DNA of 64,000 nt from Hyphococcus sp. (GTDB taxonomy: Bacteria > Pseudomonadota > Alphaproteobacteria > Caulobacterales > Parvularculaceae): contig JANQJK010000008.1 of NCBI GenBank assembly GCA_028281665.1, positions 212,929 to 276,928 on the forward strand. The letters run 5' to 3'. Positions 23,827-32,400 of this stretch are shown piece by piece. Within the stretch, counting starts at the first letter, position 1. Every line of letters begins with the position of its first letter. The translations under genes were made by a program, and so were the position numbers. The notes under the pieces were generated by a model that searched no databases, was not told the origin of the DNA, and saw only the letters and a list, made by a program, of their open reading frames with translations.

Positions 23827-25302
23827 ATGGGTAAAGCGATTATGAAAAGTTTCGGCTCTGGAGTTTTGTTGGCGAGCGCTGCGGCGCTGTCCTTGAGCAT
23901 TGGCGGCGCGCTGAACGCGCAGGCCCCGAGATTGATGGCCCCGCCGGTGTCTGCGGACGGCATGCCGTCGCTGGCGCCGCTCGTGGAGCAGGTGAGCCCC
24001 GCCGTCGTCAGCGTTCTTGTGGAGCGCGAAGTTCAGTCGCGCGCCATGCCGAGCCAGTTCGAAGAGTTCTTCAATTTTCGCTTCGGTTCGCCCGAAGGGC
24101 AGGGCGATCCCTTTGATGACGGTTCGCGGCGCATGCAGGCGGAAGGGTCCGGCTTTTTCATCGACGATGACGGCCATATCGTCACAAACAATCATGTGAT
24201 CGAAGATGCGGACAAGGTTCGCATCCGTCTCACCAATGGCGACGAAGTCGATGCGGAGATCATCGGAACCGATCCGCTTACGGACCTTGCGGTGCTGAAA
24301 GTCGACACCGAGAAGAACTATCCGTTTGTGGAATTCGCCGAAGGCGTGAACCTCCGGGTCGGCGACTGGGTTGTCGCCGTGGGCAATCCGTTCGGCCTTG
24401 GCGGCACCGTGACGAGCGGCATCGTTTCGGCGATCGGCGGACAGGACCGCGAAAACCAGTATCTCGATTTCATTCAGATCGACGCGCCGATCAATCGCGG
24501 CAATTCCGGCGGTCCGACTTTTGACCTCAAGGGCCGCGTCGTTGGCGTCAACACGGCGATCTTTTCTCCGAACGGCGGCAGCGTCGGCATCGGTTTTGCG
24601 ATCCCGGCGAAAGTCGCGCGCGAAACCGTGGCGCAGCTCATTGCCAACGGTTCGGTCACGCGGGGCTGGCTCGGCATTCAGCTTCAGGAGATCACGACGG
24701 AGATCGCCGCTGCCCTGGAGTTGAAGTCGCGCAACGGCGTTCTCGTAAACAGCGTTATCGACGGCGAGCCGGCGGCGAGAGCCGGTCTGCGCGACGGCGA
24801 CGTCATTGTCGAAATCGGCGGGGAAAAAGTCGATACGCCCAATGAATTGTCGCGCCGCGTCGCATCCTTCGCGCCCGGCGAAAAAGTCCGCGTGAAGGTG
24901 CTGCGCGAGGGCAAGGCCAAAACCGTCAACGTCACCCTCGGACTGCGCGACGACGATTCGGCCGCCGGCGACGATGAAGCGCCGGCCAACGATAATGACA
25001 CGCTGTCATCCGAAGTCGGCCTGCGGGTTTCGGAATTGAACGATTCCCTGCGCCAGCAGTTTCGGGTGCCGAGCGAGGTCAGCGGCGTGATCGTCACCGG
25101 CGTCCGGCCCGGCAGCCCGGCGGAAAACGCCGGCTTGCGGCCCGGCGCGGTTATTTTGCAGGTCGAGGGCCAGGATGTTCGCAATGCGGACGAATTGCGT
25201 GATAAGATCGAAAACGCGAAAGAGGACGGCAAGGACGCGATCCTGATGCGGATGCAGTTCGGGCGGAACAAGCAGTTCGGCGCCCTGTCGCTCGTGGAAT
25301 AG
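23827..25302 (+). CDS. degP: Do/DegP-family periplasmic serine protease
   Basis: 491 aa. Signal peptide (SGVLLASAAALSLSIGGALNA), then a trypsin-like domain with catalytic His123 (NNHVIED), Asp153 (PLTDLAVLKVD) and Ser227 (NRGNSGGPTF), and two PDZ domains (about residues 285-375 and 400-490). It handles misfolded envelope proteins. The gene is preceded by an AT-rich region (23721-23760) likely to hold the promoter, and followed by a response-regulator/kinase pair, an arrangement common for envelope-stress protease loci. ATG 23842 is an alternative start. Confidence 0.93.
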   Translation: MGKAIMKSFGSGVLLASAAALSLSIGGALNAQAPRLMAPPVSADGMPSLAPLVEQVSPAVVSVLVEREVQSRAMPSQFEEFFNFRFGSPEGQGDPFDDGSRRMQAEGSGFFIDDDGHIVTNNHVIEDADKVRIRLTNGDEVDAEIIGTDPLTDLAVLKVDTEKNYPFVEFAEGVNLRVGDWVVAVGNPFGLGGTVTSGIVSAIGGQDRENQYLDFIQIDAPINRGNSGGPTFDLKGRVVGVNTAIFSPNGGSVGIGFAIPAKVARETVAQLIANGSVTRGWLGIQLQEITTEIAAALELKSRNGVLVNSVIDGEPAARAGLRDGDVIVEIGGEKVDTPNELSRRVASFAPGEKVRVKVLREGKAKTVNVTLGLRDDDSAAGDDEAPANDNDTLSSEVGLRVSELNDSLRQQFRVPSEVSGVIVTGVRPGSPAENAGLRPGAVILQVEGQDVRNADELRDKIENAKEDGKDAILMRMQFGRNKQFGALSLVE

Positions 25303-25416
25303 CGGCCGCGGTTCAGCGGTCGTCGCCGGAGACGGCGAAACGAGTTCTCCCGGCGGCTTCGCAGCAAAAACAGAGAAGTCGCCGTCATTGTAACCTGTAA
25401 CCCGAATGGCGAGATC

Positions 25417-26100
25417 ATGAGGATATTGCTGATTGAAGACGACGCCGAAGCGGCGGCCTATGCGGCGAAAGGGCTGCGCGAGGCGGGCCATGTGGTCGAG
25501 CATGCGCTTGACGGCGACGCCGGCCTCGATATGGCCGATGTGGGCGACTATGACGCCTACGTCATTGACCGAATGCTGCCGAAAAGCGACGGCCTCAGCC
25601 TGCTCGCGGCGCGGCGCAGCCAGGGCGACGAAACGCCGGCGCTCTTTTTGTCCGCCCTCGGAGAAGTTGACGACCGCGTTTCCGGCCTGAAAGCCGGCGG
25701 CGACGATTATCTCGTCAAGCCCTACGCCATGCCGGAGCTGCTGGCCCGTGTTGAAGCGCTTGGCCGGCGCCGCGCCGTAGAGCCGTCTGCGGTGACGACC
25801 CGGTATCAGGTGGGGGATCTGGAAATCGATCTCCTGTCCCGCACGGTGCGCCGCGCGTCGCAGAAGATCGACCTTCAGCCCCGCGAGTTCCGGCTGCTCG
25901 AATATCTGATGCGCCACGCCGGACAGGTCGTGACCCGCACCATGCTTCTTGAGAATGTGTGGGAATATCACTTTGATCCGCAGACGAATGTTATTGACGT
26001 TCACATCTCGCGGCTTCGGTCCAAGATCGACAAGGACTTCGAACGGCCCTTGTTGAAAACGGTGCGGGGCGCGGGCTACACGATCTCCGACGAAGATTGA
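25417..26100 (+). CDS. OmpR-family response regulator
   Basis: 227 aa. Receiver domain with acidic pocket (LLIEDDAE), phospho-acceptor Asp51 (VIDRMLPKSDG), Ser/Thr switch and Lys104-region (DYLVKPYAMPEL); then a winged-helix DNA-binding domain (LQPREFRLLEYLMRHAGQVV, VWEYHFDPQTNVIDVHISRL, VRGAGYTI). Forms a TTGA-overlapping pair with the kinase next door. Its position after degP suggests envelope signals. Confidence 0.95.
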   Translation: MRILLIEDDAEAAAYAAKGLREAGHVVEHALDGDAGLDMADVGDYDAYVIDRMLPKSDGLSLLAARRSQGDETPALFLSALGEVDDRVSGLKAGGDDYLVKPYAMPELLARVEALGRRRAVEPSAVTTRYQVGDLEIDLLSRTVRRASQKIDLQPREFRLLEYLMRHAGQVVTRTMLLENVWEYHFDPQTNVIDVHISRLRSKIDKDFERPLLKTVRGAGYTISDED

Positions 26101-27626
26101 CCGCGAATACGGACCTCGTCGAAGACGCGCCGGTGCCGCGGCGGGGCAGGAAAAAGCCGGCGCGGGCGAAGTCGCGCCGGCGCCGCGCGACCTCGGGCGT
26201 ATTGCGGCTTTTCCGGACGACGTCTTTTCGCTTCACCCTGTTTTTCGTGCTGCTGTTCACCTGGGCGGTGGGCGTTCTGGGCGCCTTTGTCTATCGCGCC
26301 TCCTTCGGCGCAGCCTCTGAACAGACCGACGTTATCATCGATGCGGAGCTTGCGGTTCTCGCCAATCTTTTCGGCGATGACGGGCCGGGCATGCTGACGC
26401 GGGTTATCCGTCAGCGGACGGCCTGGCGCGACGATTCGATCTACATGCTGATCGGCGCGCCCTCTGGCGTTTCCCTTGCCGGCAATCTGACGGCGTTGCC
26501 GCCGGAAGCGCTGACCGCGGAAGGCGCGTTTTTCGATTTTGTCTATGAACGCCCGGTGCTCGATGCGGCGGGCCGCGAGGCGGGCGTCCAGTTGCGTCCG
26601 GCCCGGGGCAAGCTCGTGCGGTTTCGCGCCTCCTCCGATGCGGAGCAGTCGTTTCTGGTGGTCGTCGCCAGGGACGTCTCGACGCGCGAGTTCCTGCGCG
26701 ATCGTCTCGCGGAAGTCTTTCAGCGGATCATCATCGCGACGATCATTCTCGGGATCATTGTCGGGCTTCTCTTTTCGCGCTCGCTTCTTGCGCGTGTGGA
26801 GACCGTCAACAAGACGGCGCGCGCCATCCGCGCCGGGGATCTCTCCCGGCGAATACCGCGCACCGGCGCCGGCGACGAGTTGGATCACCTAAGCGAGAAC
26901 CTGAACTCCATGCTCGATCAGATCGAAAGACTGATGACCGGCATGCACGATGTTTCAGACAATATCGCCCATGATTTGCGCTCGCCGCTGACGCGCATTC
27001 GCAATCGCCTCACCGACGCCATGAAAAGCGGTCCGGAGGAGAAAGAAGTCGCGCTCCAGGCGACGCTGGAAGACACCGAGCGCATGCTCTCCACATTCAA
27101 CGCGCTTTTGTCGATTGCGCGTATCGGCTCCGGTGAAAGCGTTCGCAAGATGGCGCCGATTGACGTTGTCGCCGTCGCCGAGGAAATGGCGGAGCTTTAC
27201 GAACCGGCGGCCCAGGACGCCGGGTTTGACCTGGTGCTGATCACGGCGCCAACGCCGCCCATCAAAGGCTCGCGCGAACTGGTGAGTCAGGCTGTCGCCA
27301 ACTTTCTCGACAATGCGTTGAAATACGCGGATGGGGGCTCGCGCATCGAACTGAAAGCGGCGCCGGACCCTGGCGGCGGCGCGATCATCAGCGTTGCCGA
27401 CGACGGCGTTGGCGTCGCGAAAAAAGATCGCGCCCGTGTGCTTGAGCGATTCGTTCGCCTTGAGGAAAGCCGGTCAACGCCGGGGAGCGGCCTTGGCCTC
27501 AGTCTCGTGGCCGCCATTGCGCGGGCGCACAACGCGCAGCTCAAGCTGGAAGACGGGCTGGCGCGCGCCGATGGCGGCGTTGGACTGCGCATGGTCATGC
27601 GCTTCCCCGCGGCCAAAGTGGACTGA
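26097..27626 (+). CDS. HAMP-containing sensor histidine kinase
   Basis: 509 aa. A basic N-terminus (RRGRKKPARAKSRRRRA) precedes the first membrane segment (FFVLLFTWAVGVLGAFVYRA), a periplasmic sensor of about 140 residues, a second segment (IIIATIILGIIVGLLFSRSLL), HAMP, HisKA with His292 (NIAHDLRSPLTRIRNRL) and HATPase (FLDNALKYADGG, DDGVGV, GSGLGLSLV). The TTG start overlaps the regulator stop (TTGA). It phosphorylates the upstream regulator by inference from pairing. Confidence 0.93.
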   Translation: MTANTDLVEDAPVPRRGRKKPARAKSRRRRATSGVLRLFRTTSFRFTLFFVLLFTWAVGVLGAFVYRASFGAASEQTDVIIDAELAVLANLFGDDGPGMLTRVIRQRTAWRDDSIYMLIGAPSGVSLAGNLTALPPEALTAEGAFFDFVYERPVLDAAGREAGVQLRPARGKLVRFRASSDAEQSFLVVVARDVSTREFLRDRLAEVFQRIIIATIILGIIVGLLFSRSLLARVETVNKTARAIRAGDLSRRIPRTGAGDELDHLSENLNSMLDQIERLMTGMHDVSDNIAHDLRSPLTRIRNRLTDAMKSGPEEKEVALQATLEDTERMLSTFNALLSIARIGSGESVRKMAPIDVVAVAEEMAELYEPAAQDAGFDLVLITAPTPPIKGSRELVSQAVANFLDNALKYADGGSRIELKAAPDPGGGAIISVADDGVGVAKKDRARVLERFVRLEESRSTPGSGLGLSLVAAIARAHNAQLKLEDGLARADGGVGLRMVMRFPAAKVD

Positions 27627-27686
27627 GTCGCGCGCATTTGCATTTTTCGGCGTCGCGACGCCGATTCTTGCAATGGGAGGCTTGCC

Positions 27687-27742
27687 ATGAGTCGCAAATC
27701 ACCTGCTTTTTGCTGAAGAAAGCGCCGTGTCAGTTGGCGCTT
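27687..27742 (+). other. Possible leader peptide and hairpin upstream of HU gene
   Basis: GGGAGG precedes ATG 27687, which opens a nine-codon reading frame (MSRKSPAFC, stop 27714-27716). Directly after is a hairpin AAGCGCC (27720-27726)/GGCGCTT (27736-27742). It may be a 5' leader structure affecting HU expression; no T-run follows, so it is not a classical terminator. Confidence 0.3.
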
Positions 27743-27775
27743 GCGATTGCGATCAAAGCTTGAAGGAACAGAGAA

Positions 27776-28060
27776 ATGAGCAAAGCAGAGTTTATCGCCA
27801 ATGTCGCCAATTCAGGCGACATGAGCAACGCTGAAGCCAAGCGCGTCGTTGAACTCGTGTTCGGCGAAATCGAAGCGGGCCTGAAGCGCGCCAAGAAAGA
27901 GGGTAAGTTCACCATCGGCACATTCGGCACCTTTACCGTGTCGAAGCGCGCGGCGCGCAAGGGCCGCAACCCGCGCACCGGGGAAGAGATCAAAATCAAG
28001 GCTTCGAAGTCGCTGCGGTTCCGGCCGTCGTCGAGCCTGAAAGGCGCTGCGGGCTGCTAG
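27776..28060 (+). CDS. hup: HU-family nucleoid protein
   Basis: 94 aa. Canonical HU fold: SKAEFIANVANSGDMSNAEAK, GKFTIGTFGTFTVSKRAARKGRNPRTGEEI with the DNA-intercalating RNPRTG arm, and SLRFRPSSSLK. ATG 27776 follows GGAACAGAGAA. A strong terminator ends the unit. HU proteins bend and constrain DNA; the C-terminus here is slightly extended (GAAGC). Confidence 0.95.
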   Translation: MSKAEFIANVANSGDMSNAEAKRVVELVFGEIEAGLKRAKKEGKFTIGTFGTFTVSKRAARKGRNPRTGEEIKIKASKSLRFRPSSSLKGAAGC

Positions 28061-28086
28061 GCCGCATCCCTTTTTGTTGATCAAGG

Positions 28087-28120
28087 CCGCCGCGGGAGAG
28101 CGCTTCCGCGGCGGTTTTTT
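28087..28120 (+). terminator. Terminator after the HU gene
   Basis: 9-bp perfect stem CCGCCGCGG (28087-28095)/CCGCGGCGG (28106-28114) and TTTTTT immediately after. Confidence 0.92.
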
Positions 28121-28177
28121 GTGCGCGCCGTTTTCCCTCTGGCGTCGCCGGGCGGACCGTGATCAAGTCTGAAGTCC

Positions 28178-31069
28178 ATGGCGACATCGACAAATCTCGG
28201 CGACAACATACGGCGCGCGCCGAAGCCGTTTGACAAAGGCGCCGCCGATCGGTTGCGTGACGTCTGGGGCGCGGACTGGTCCGCATTGTCGGCGGATGAA
28301 GCGGCGCTCCTTGAGGGCGCGGCGGGCTGCTCCCCCTACCTTCGGCGCATGATGGCGCGGTCGCCGGCGCGCGTTCTGGAAATATTGCGGACGCCGCCGG
28401 CGGAGACCATCGCCGGCGTCTGCGCCGCGGCGCGCGCAGCCGGTGCGGTGAACGCCCGTGACGCGACCATGCGCGAACTGCGCGCGGCGAAGGAGCGGGC
28501 CGCCCTCGGCGCGGCGCTCGCGGACATCGCCGGCGCCGCTGACGCCATGGAGGCCGCCGAATGGATCTCGCAATTCGCCGACGCCGCGTGCGATGCCGCC
28601 ATCGCCGCGGCCGCAGCGAAAAACGAACTGCCGAAGGCGCGCGCCGGCCTTGTCTCCATCGCCATGGGCAAGCTCGGGGCTTTTGAACTCAACTATTCGA
28701 GCGATATCGATCTCATTATCATTTACGACGCCGCGGAAATGGGCTGCGAGGCCGACGACGCCCGCCAGCGCGCGGTGCGAACGGCGAAAGACGTTGTCGC
28801 CATCCTGCAAGATCAGACCCCTGACGGTTACGTCTTTCGCACGGATCTTCGCCTCAGGCCCGATCCCGGCGTTTCTTCGTTAGCCGTGTCGGCGGCGGCG
28901 GCGGAAGCCTATTACGAATCCTTCGGTCAGAACTGGGAGCGCATGGCCTTCATCAAGGCGCGCGCCCATGCGGGCGACATCGCTCTTGGGGAGCGCTTCC
29001 TTTCCGCCTTGCGCCCGTTTGTCTGGCGCAAATATCTCGACTTCGCGGCGATTGAGGACGTCAAGGCGGTCAAGCGCCAGCTGCACTCCGCAAAGGGCGG
29101 ACAACAAATCGAATTCGCCGGACACGACGTCAAAACCGGACGCGGCGGCATTCGGGAAATCGAGTTTTTCGCCCAAACCCAGCAATTGATTCTCGGCGGC
29201 AAGGCCGAGGATCTGCGCTCCCGCAAGACCCTCGACGCCCTCGATGCGCTGACGCGGCGCGGTCATGTCTCCGACGAAGAACGAAACGAAATGTCCGCAG
29301 CGTATCGTTATCTTCGTCATGTGGAGCATCGATTGCAGATGATCAACGACGCGCAGACGCACAAGATTCCGAAGACCCCGGAGGATATAGAACGCGCGGC
29401 GGTCTTCTCCGGGGAGACGGACGGCGCCGCCTTCAGGGAAAAGCTCCTGTCGGTCCTGGAAACCGTCCAGCGAAACTACGACACACTGTTTCGCGAGGAT
29501 GCTCTTGACGTCGAGCAGCCGGGGCCGCTCGTCTTTACCGGCGTCGAGGGCCACGATGCGACGCTGCAAACGCTTGCCGATCTCGGTTTCGGGCGCGGCA
29601 GGGAGATCAGCCGGACGATCAGGCGCTGGCACGCCGGTTCCGTTCGCGCGACGCGGACGGAGCGGGCGCGCAACATCCTGACCAAACTGATGACGCCGCT
29701 CTTGGTCGCCCTGTCGAAATCAAGCGATCCGGATGCGGCGTTTTTTGCATTCGACGAGTTTCTCTCGCGCCTTCCCGCCGGCGTGCAGATCTTCTCGCTG
29801 CTCGCGAACAATGTGGCTCTCTTCGATGCGCTGATCGAGATCATCACGATCTCCCCCTTCCTTGGCCGGGAAATGGCCAGGCGCGCGAACTTCATTGAGG
29901 GGCTGGTTGAACAGGGGCTCGGCGCGCCCTTGTCGGATCCGCCGGACTATATAGCCTCGGTCGAAAAGGCGATCGCGCCGCTCTCCGGACAGTATGAAAG
30001 CGTTTTGAATGCGGTGCGCCGCTGGGCGGGGGAAGCGCGGTTCTTCGCCGCGGCGAAACTCGCCGCCGGCGCCATTGATGCGGACATGGCGGCGATTCAT
30101 TTCAGCGCCATTGCGGAAGCAAGCATTCGCGCGTTGACCCCGGAAGTCGAAAACGAAATGCGCCGCCTCCACGGGAAGATCGACGGCACGCTCGCGGTCG
30201 TCGGGCTTGGACGACTGGGCGCGGCGGAAATGACCGCATCGTCCGATATCGATCTCATTTTCGTTTACGACGCCCCGGAAGGCGCGCAGTCTACGCCGGA
30301 GCGCGACGGCGCGCGCGCCCTCGGCGCGGTTGAGTATTTTACGCGGCTCGTGCGCCGGCTCGTCACGGCGCTGTCGGCGGCGACGGAAGAGGGCGCCCTT
30401 TACGATGTCGACATGGCGCTGCGCCCGTCGGGCGGCGCAGGGCCCGCCGCCGTCAGCCTCGCCGCGTTTCGCCGCTACTACAAGGACGACGCCTGGACGT
30501 GGGAAGTCATGGCCCTTGCAAAAGCCCGCATTGTTGCCGGCGCGCCTCAGCTTGCCGGAACGCTGGAGCAGGAAATTGACGCGATCCTGAAACGCCCGCG
30601 CAACCGGACCGCGGTCGCTCATGACGTCAACAATATGCGGGGCCGGCTGCTCGGCGCCAAACCGGGCGCCAGCCCGTGGGATGTCAAGAACATCCGCGGC
30701 GGCCTTACCGACATTGAATTCGTCGTACAGTTCCTGACCCTCGTTTCCGCGGCGTCAGCGGGGCGCCCGCCGGCGCAGGCCCGTCAGGCGATCGCATGGT
30801 TTCGCGACCGTAATATGCTCGATGACGCGGCGGCCGAGACTTTAGTCAGCGCGCATCATAATTTCAGCGAAGTACTTCACGCTGCGCGCGCGGCTACAGG
30901 CGGACTATTTGCGGCTGATTCGGCCGGCGAAGCGCTTGCGGCCCGTATGGCGGGGATTTGCGATGCGCCCTCGCTTGCGGTGGCGGAAACACAGTTGCGG
31001 GAGATGCAAAGCCGGGTGGCGAAAGTTTACCGACAAGTGCTAGGAATGGATCCGAACGACACCGATTAA
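28178..31069 (+). CDS. glnE: Bifunctional glutamine synthetase adenylyltransferase/deadenylase
   Basis: 963 aa. Two nucleotidyltransferase halves, each with the GxxD-like metal motif (NYSSDIDLIIIYD near residue 170-180 and TASSDIDLIFVYD near 685-695), plus the GlnD/PII-responsive linker (RGGIREIEFFAQTQQLI and the parallel RGGLTDIEFVVQFLTL). Sets glutamine synthetase activity by adding or removing AMP according to nitrogen status. Length is typical. It may be co-transcribed with the next gene, 8 bases downstream. Confidence 0.96.
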   Translation: MATSTNLGDNIRRAPKPFDKGAADRLRDVWGADWSALSADEAALLEGAAGCSPYLRRMMARSPARVLEILRTPPAETIAGVCAAARAAGAVNARDATMRELRAAKERAALGAALADIAGAADAMEAAEWISQFADAACDAAIAAAAAKNELPKARAGLVSIAMGKLGAFELNYSSDIDLIIIYDAAEMGCEADDARQRAVRTAKDVVAILQDQTPDGYVFRTDLRLRPDPGVSSLAVSAAAAEAYYESFGQNWERMAFIKARAHAGDIALGERFLSALRPFVWRKYLDFAAIEDVKAVKRQLHSAKGGQQIEFAGHDVKTGRGGIREIEFFAQTQQLILGGKAEDLRSRKTLDALDALTRRGHVSDEERNEMSAAYRYLRHVEHRLQMINDAQTHKIPKTPEDIERAAVFSGETDGAAFREKLLSVLETVQRNYDTLFREDALDVEQPGPLVFTGVEGHDATLQTLADLGFGRGREISRTIRRWHAGSVRATRTERARNILTKLMTPLLVALSKSSDPDAAFFAFDEFLSRLPAGVQIFSLLANNVALFDALIEIITISPFLGREMARRANFIEGLVEQGLGAPLSDPPDYIASVEKAIAPLSGQYESVLNAVRRWAGEARFFAAAKLAAGAIDADMAAIHFSAIAEASIRALTPEVENEMRRLHGKIDGTLAVVGLGRLGAAEMTASSDIDLIFVYDAPEGAQSTPERDGARALGAVEYFTRLVRRLVTALSAATEEGALYDVDMALRPSGGAGPAAVSLAAFRRYYKDDAWTWEVMALAKARIVAGAPQLAGTLEQEIDAILKRPRNRTAVAHDVNNMRGRLLGAKPGASPWDVKNIRGGLTDIEFVVQFLTLVSAASAGRPPAQARQAIAWFRDRNMLDDAAAETLVSAHHNFSEVLHAARAATGGLFAADSAGEALAARMAGICDAPSLAVAETQLREMQSRVAKVYRQVLGMDPNDTD

Positions 31070-31077
31070 CCGGGCAT

Positions 31078-32400
31078 ATGGCCGTCACTTTCGATCTGCT
31101 TGTCATCGGCGATGATGCGCCGAGCCTTTGCGCTGCGGCGGCGGCTGCGGCGGGCGGCGCCAGCACGGCTCTTGCGGCGACGGGCGCGGTGACCTATGGC
31201 GGACCTTCCGTATGCGACATACCGAACTTTGTCTGGCGCCGGCTCGATCTTCAGGAATTCGGTCTTGAAACCGAGCCTGTGAGCGCCCGCATCACGCTGC
31301 TCGCCGACGGTCAGACGACAACGACCTATCGCAGCCTCGAAGAAACCGTCGATGCATTGCGCGAGGTTGACGCTGACGGCGCGGCGCTCTGGCCGGAGAT
31401 GACCGACGACATGCGCGCGCTCGGTGAATCCGGGCTTGCCGCCGGCGTCAGCGGGACGGCGCCGAACACGCTTTCGCTGATGAGCGATATGCGCGCCTTT
31501 GCGGATCTGGGACGCGTCGCCGGATCCGGTGAGGAACTGGTGGAAGACTATGTGAATGGCGGCCCGTTGAATGCGCATATCAACGCCCACGCCCTAGCGC
31601 CGTTCGGTCTTGGCGGCGTTGAGGCGGGATCGGCCGCGGCGCTGCCGGAGTTTTTTGACGAACATGCCTGGCGGGTGCGCGCAAAATCCGGCGCGCGGTC
31701 GATCATTGGGGCGCTGCGCAAAGCCTGCGAGCGCAATGGCGTCGCGACGACGCCCGCCGGCGTCGAAAAGGCGACCGCCGACGGCGCCAAACACAACAGC
31801 ATCACGTTCAAGGGCGGCGAGAAAGTTCGCTCACGATACATTTTTTTCGCCTGCCCGGACGCCGCCGAGGCGGCGGGCTATGGCGGCGCGGGGCAAGGCG
31901 GGCCGCCCGTCGCCGCGCCCGCAAACGGCGCGCGCGCGGTCATGCGGATCAAGCTGCGCGATCGCGTCGCGCCGCCGGTTGGAGATTCGTCTGCGCTCTT
32001 TCAGATCGTCGATGACGGGTCGGATCTGAAAGACGCGCGCGCCGCGGCGCTCGGCGGGCGCATCTTCGATCGCATGCCGGTCGAATTCGAGTTCACCGAC
32101 AAGGGGGACATTGTTGCGCGCACCTCTTACGTTCCGAAACGCCTGCAAGAGGAAGGGGAGTGGCGCGACTGGACAGGGCAGGACCGTCAGCTTCTGTCGA
32201 CCATTCTGTTAAACCGGCTGGTCAGCCGCATTGACGGATTGCAGGATCAGATCCGCAAGACGGACCTGAAGGTTGTCGACCGCACGGTCGCCGGCGATGA
32301 AAAATTCGCCGGCGCCCGGAACGTGGTTTTGCAGCCGCGCCGCCACGACGCCATCGCCGCCGCCGTAACCCTCATCGACAAAGTGCTTGCAGATGACTGA
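31078..32400 (+). CDS. Degenerate FAD/NAD-binding oxidoreductase-like protein
   Basis: 440 aa. Resembles the phytoene desaturase/PYROXD2 fold of its downstream neighbour but the Rossmann glycine motif is eroded: the opening reads FDLLVIGDDAPSLCAAAAAA, with GDDAPS where GxGxxG is expected. The C-terminal VLQPRRHDAIAAAVTLIDKV replaces the usual FAD-binding GA.HPG.G helix. It may be a structural or regulatory partner of the next protein rather than an active flavoenzyme. ATG 31078 is 8 bases after glnE; its end overlaps the next start (ATGACTGA). Confidence 0.7.
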   Translation: MAVTFDLLVIGDDAPSLCAAAAAAAGGASTALAATGAVTYGGPSVCDIPNFVWRRLDLQEFGLETEPVSARITLLADGQTTTTYRSLEETVDALREVDADGAALWPEMTDDMRALGESGLAAGVSGTAPNTLSLMSDMRAFADLGRVAGSGEELVEDYVNGGPLNAHINAHALAPFGLGGVEAGSAAALPEFFDEHAWRVRAKSGARSIIGALRKACERNGVATTPAGVEKATADGAKHNSITFKGGEKVRSRYIFFACPDAAEAAGYGGAGQGGPPVAAPANGARAVMRIKLRDRVAPPVGDSSALFQIVDDGSDLKDARAAALGGRIFDRMPVEFEFTDKGDIVARTSYVPKRLQEEGEWRDWTGQDRQLLSTILLNRLVSRIDGLQDQIRKTDLKVVDRTVAGDEKFAGARNVVLQPRRHDAIAAAVTLIDKVLADD

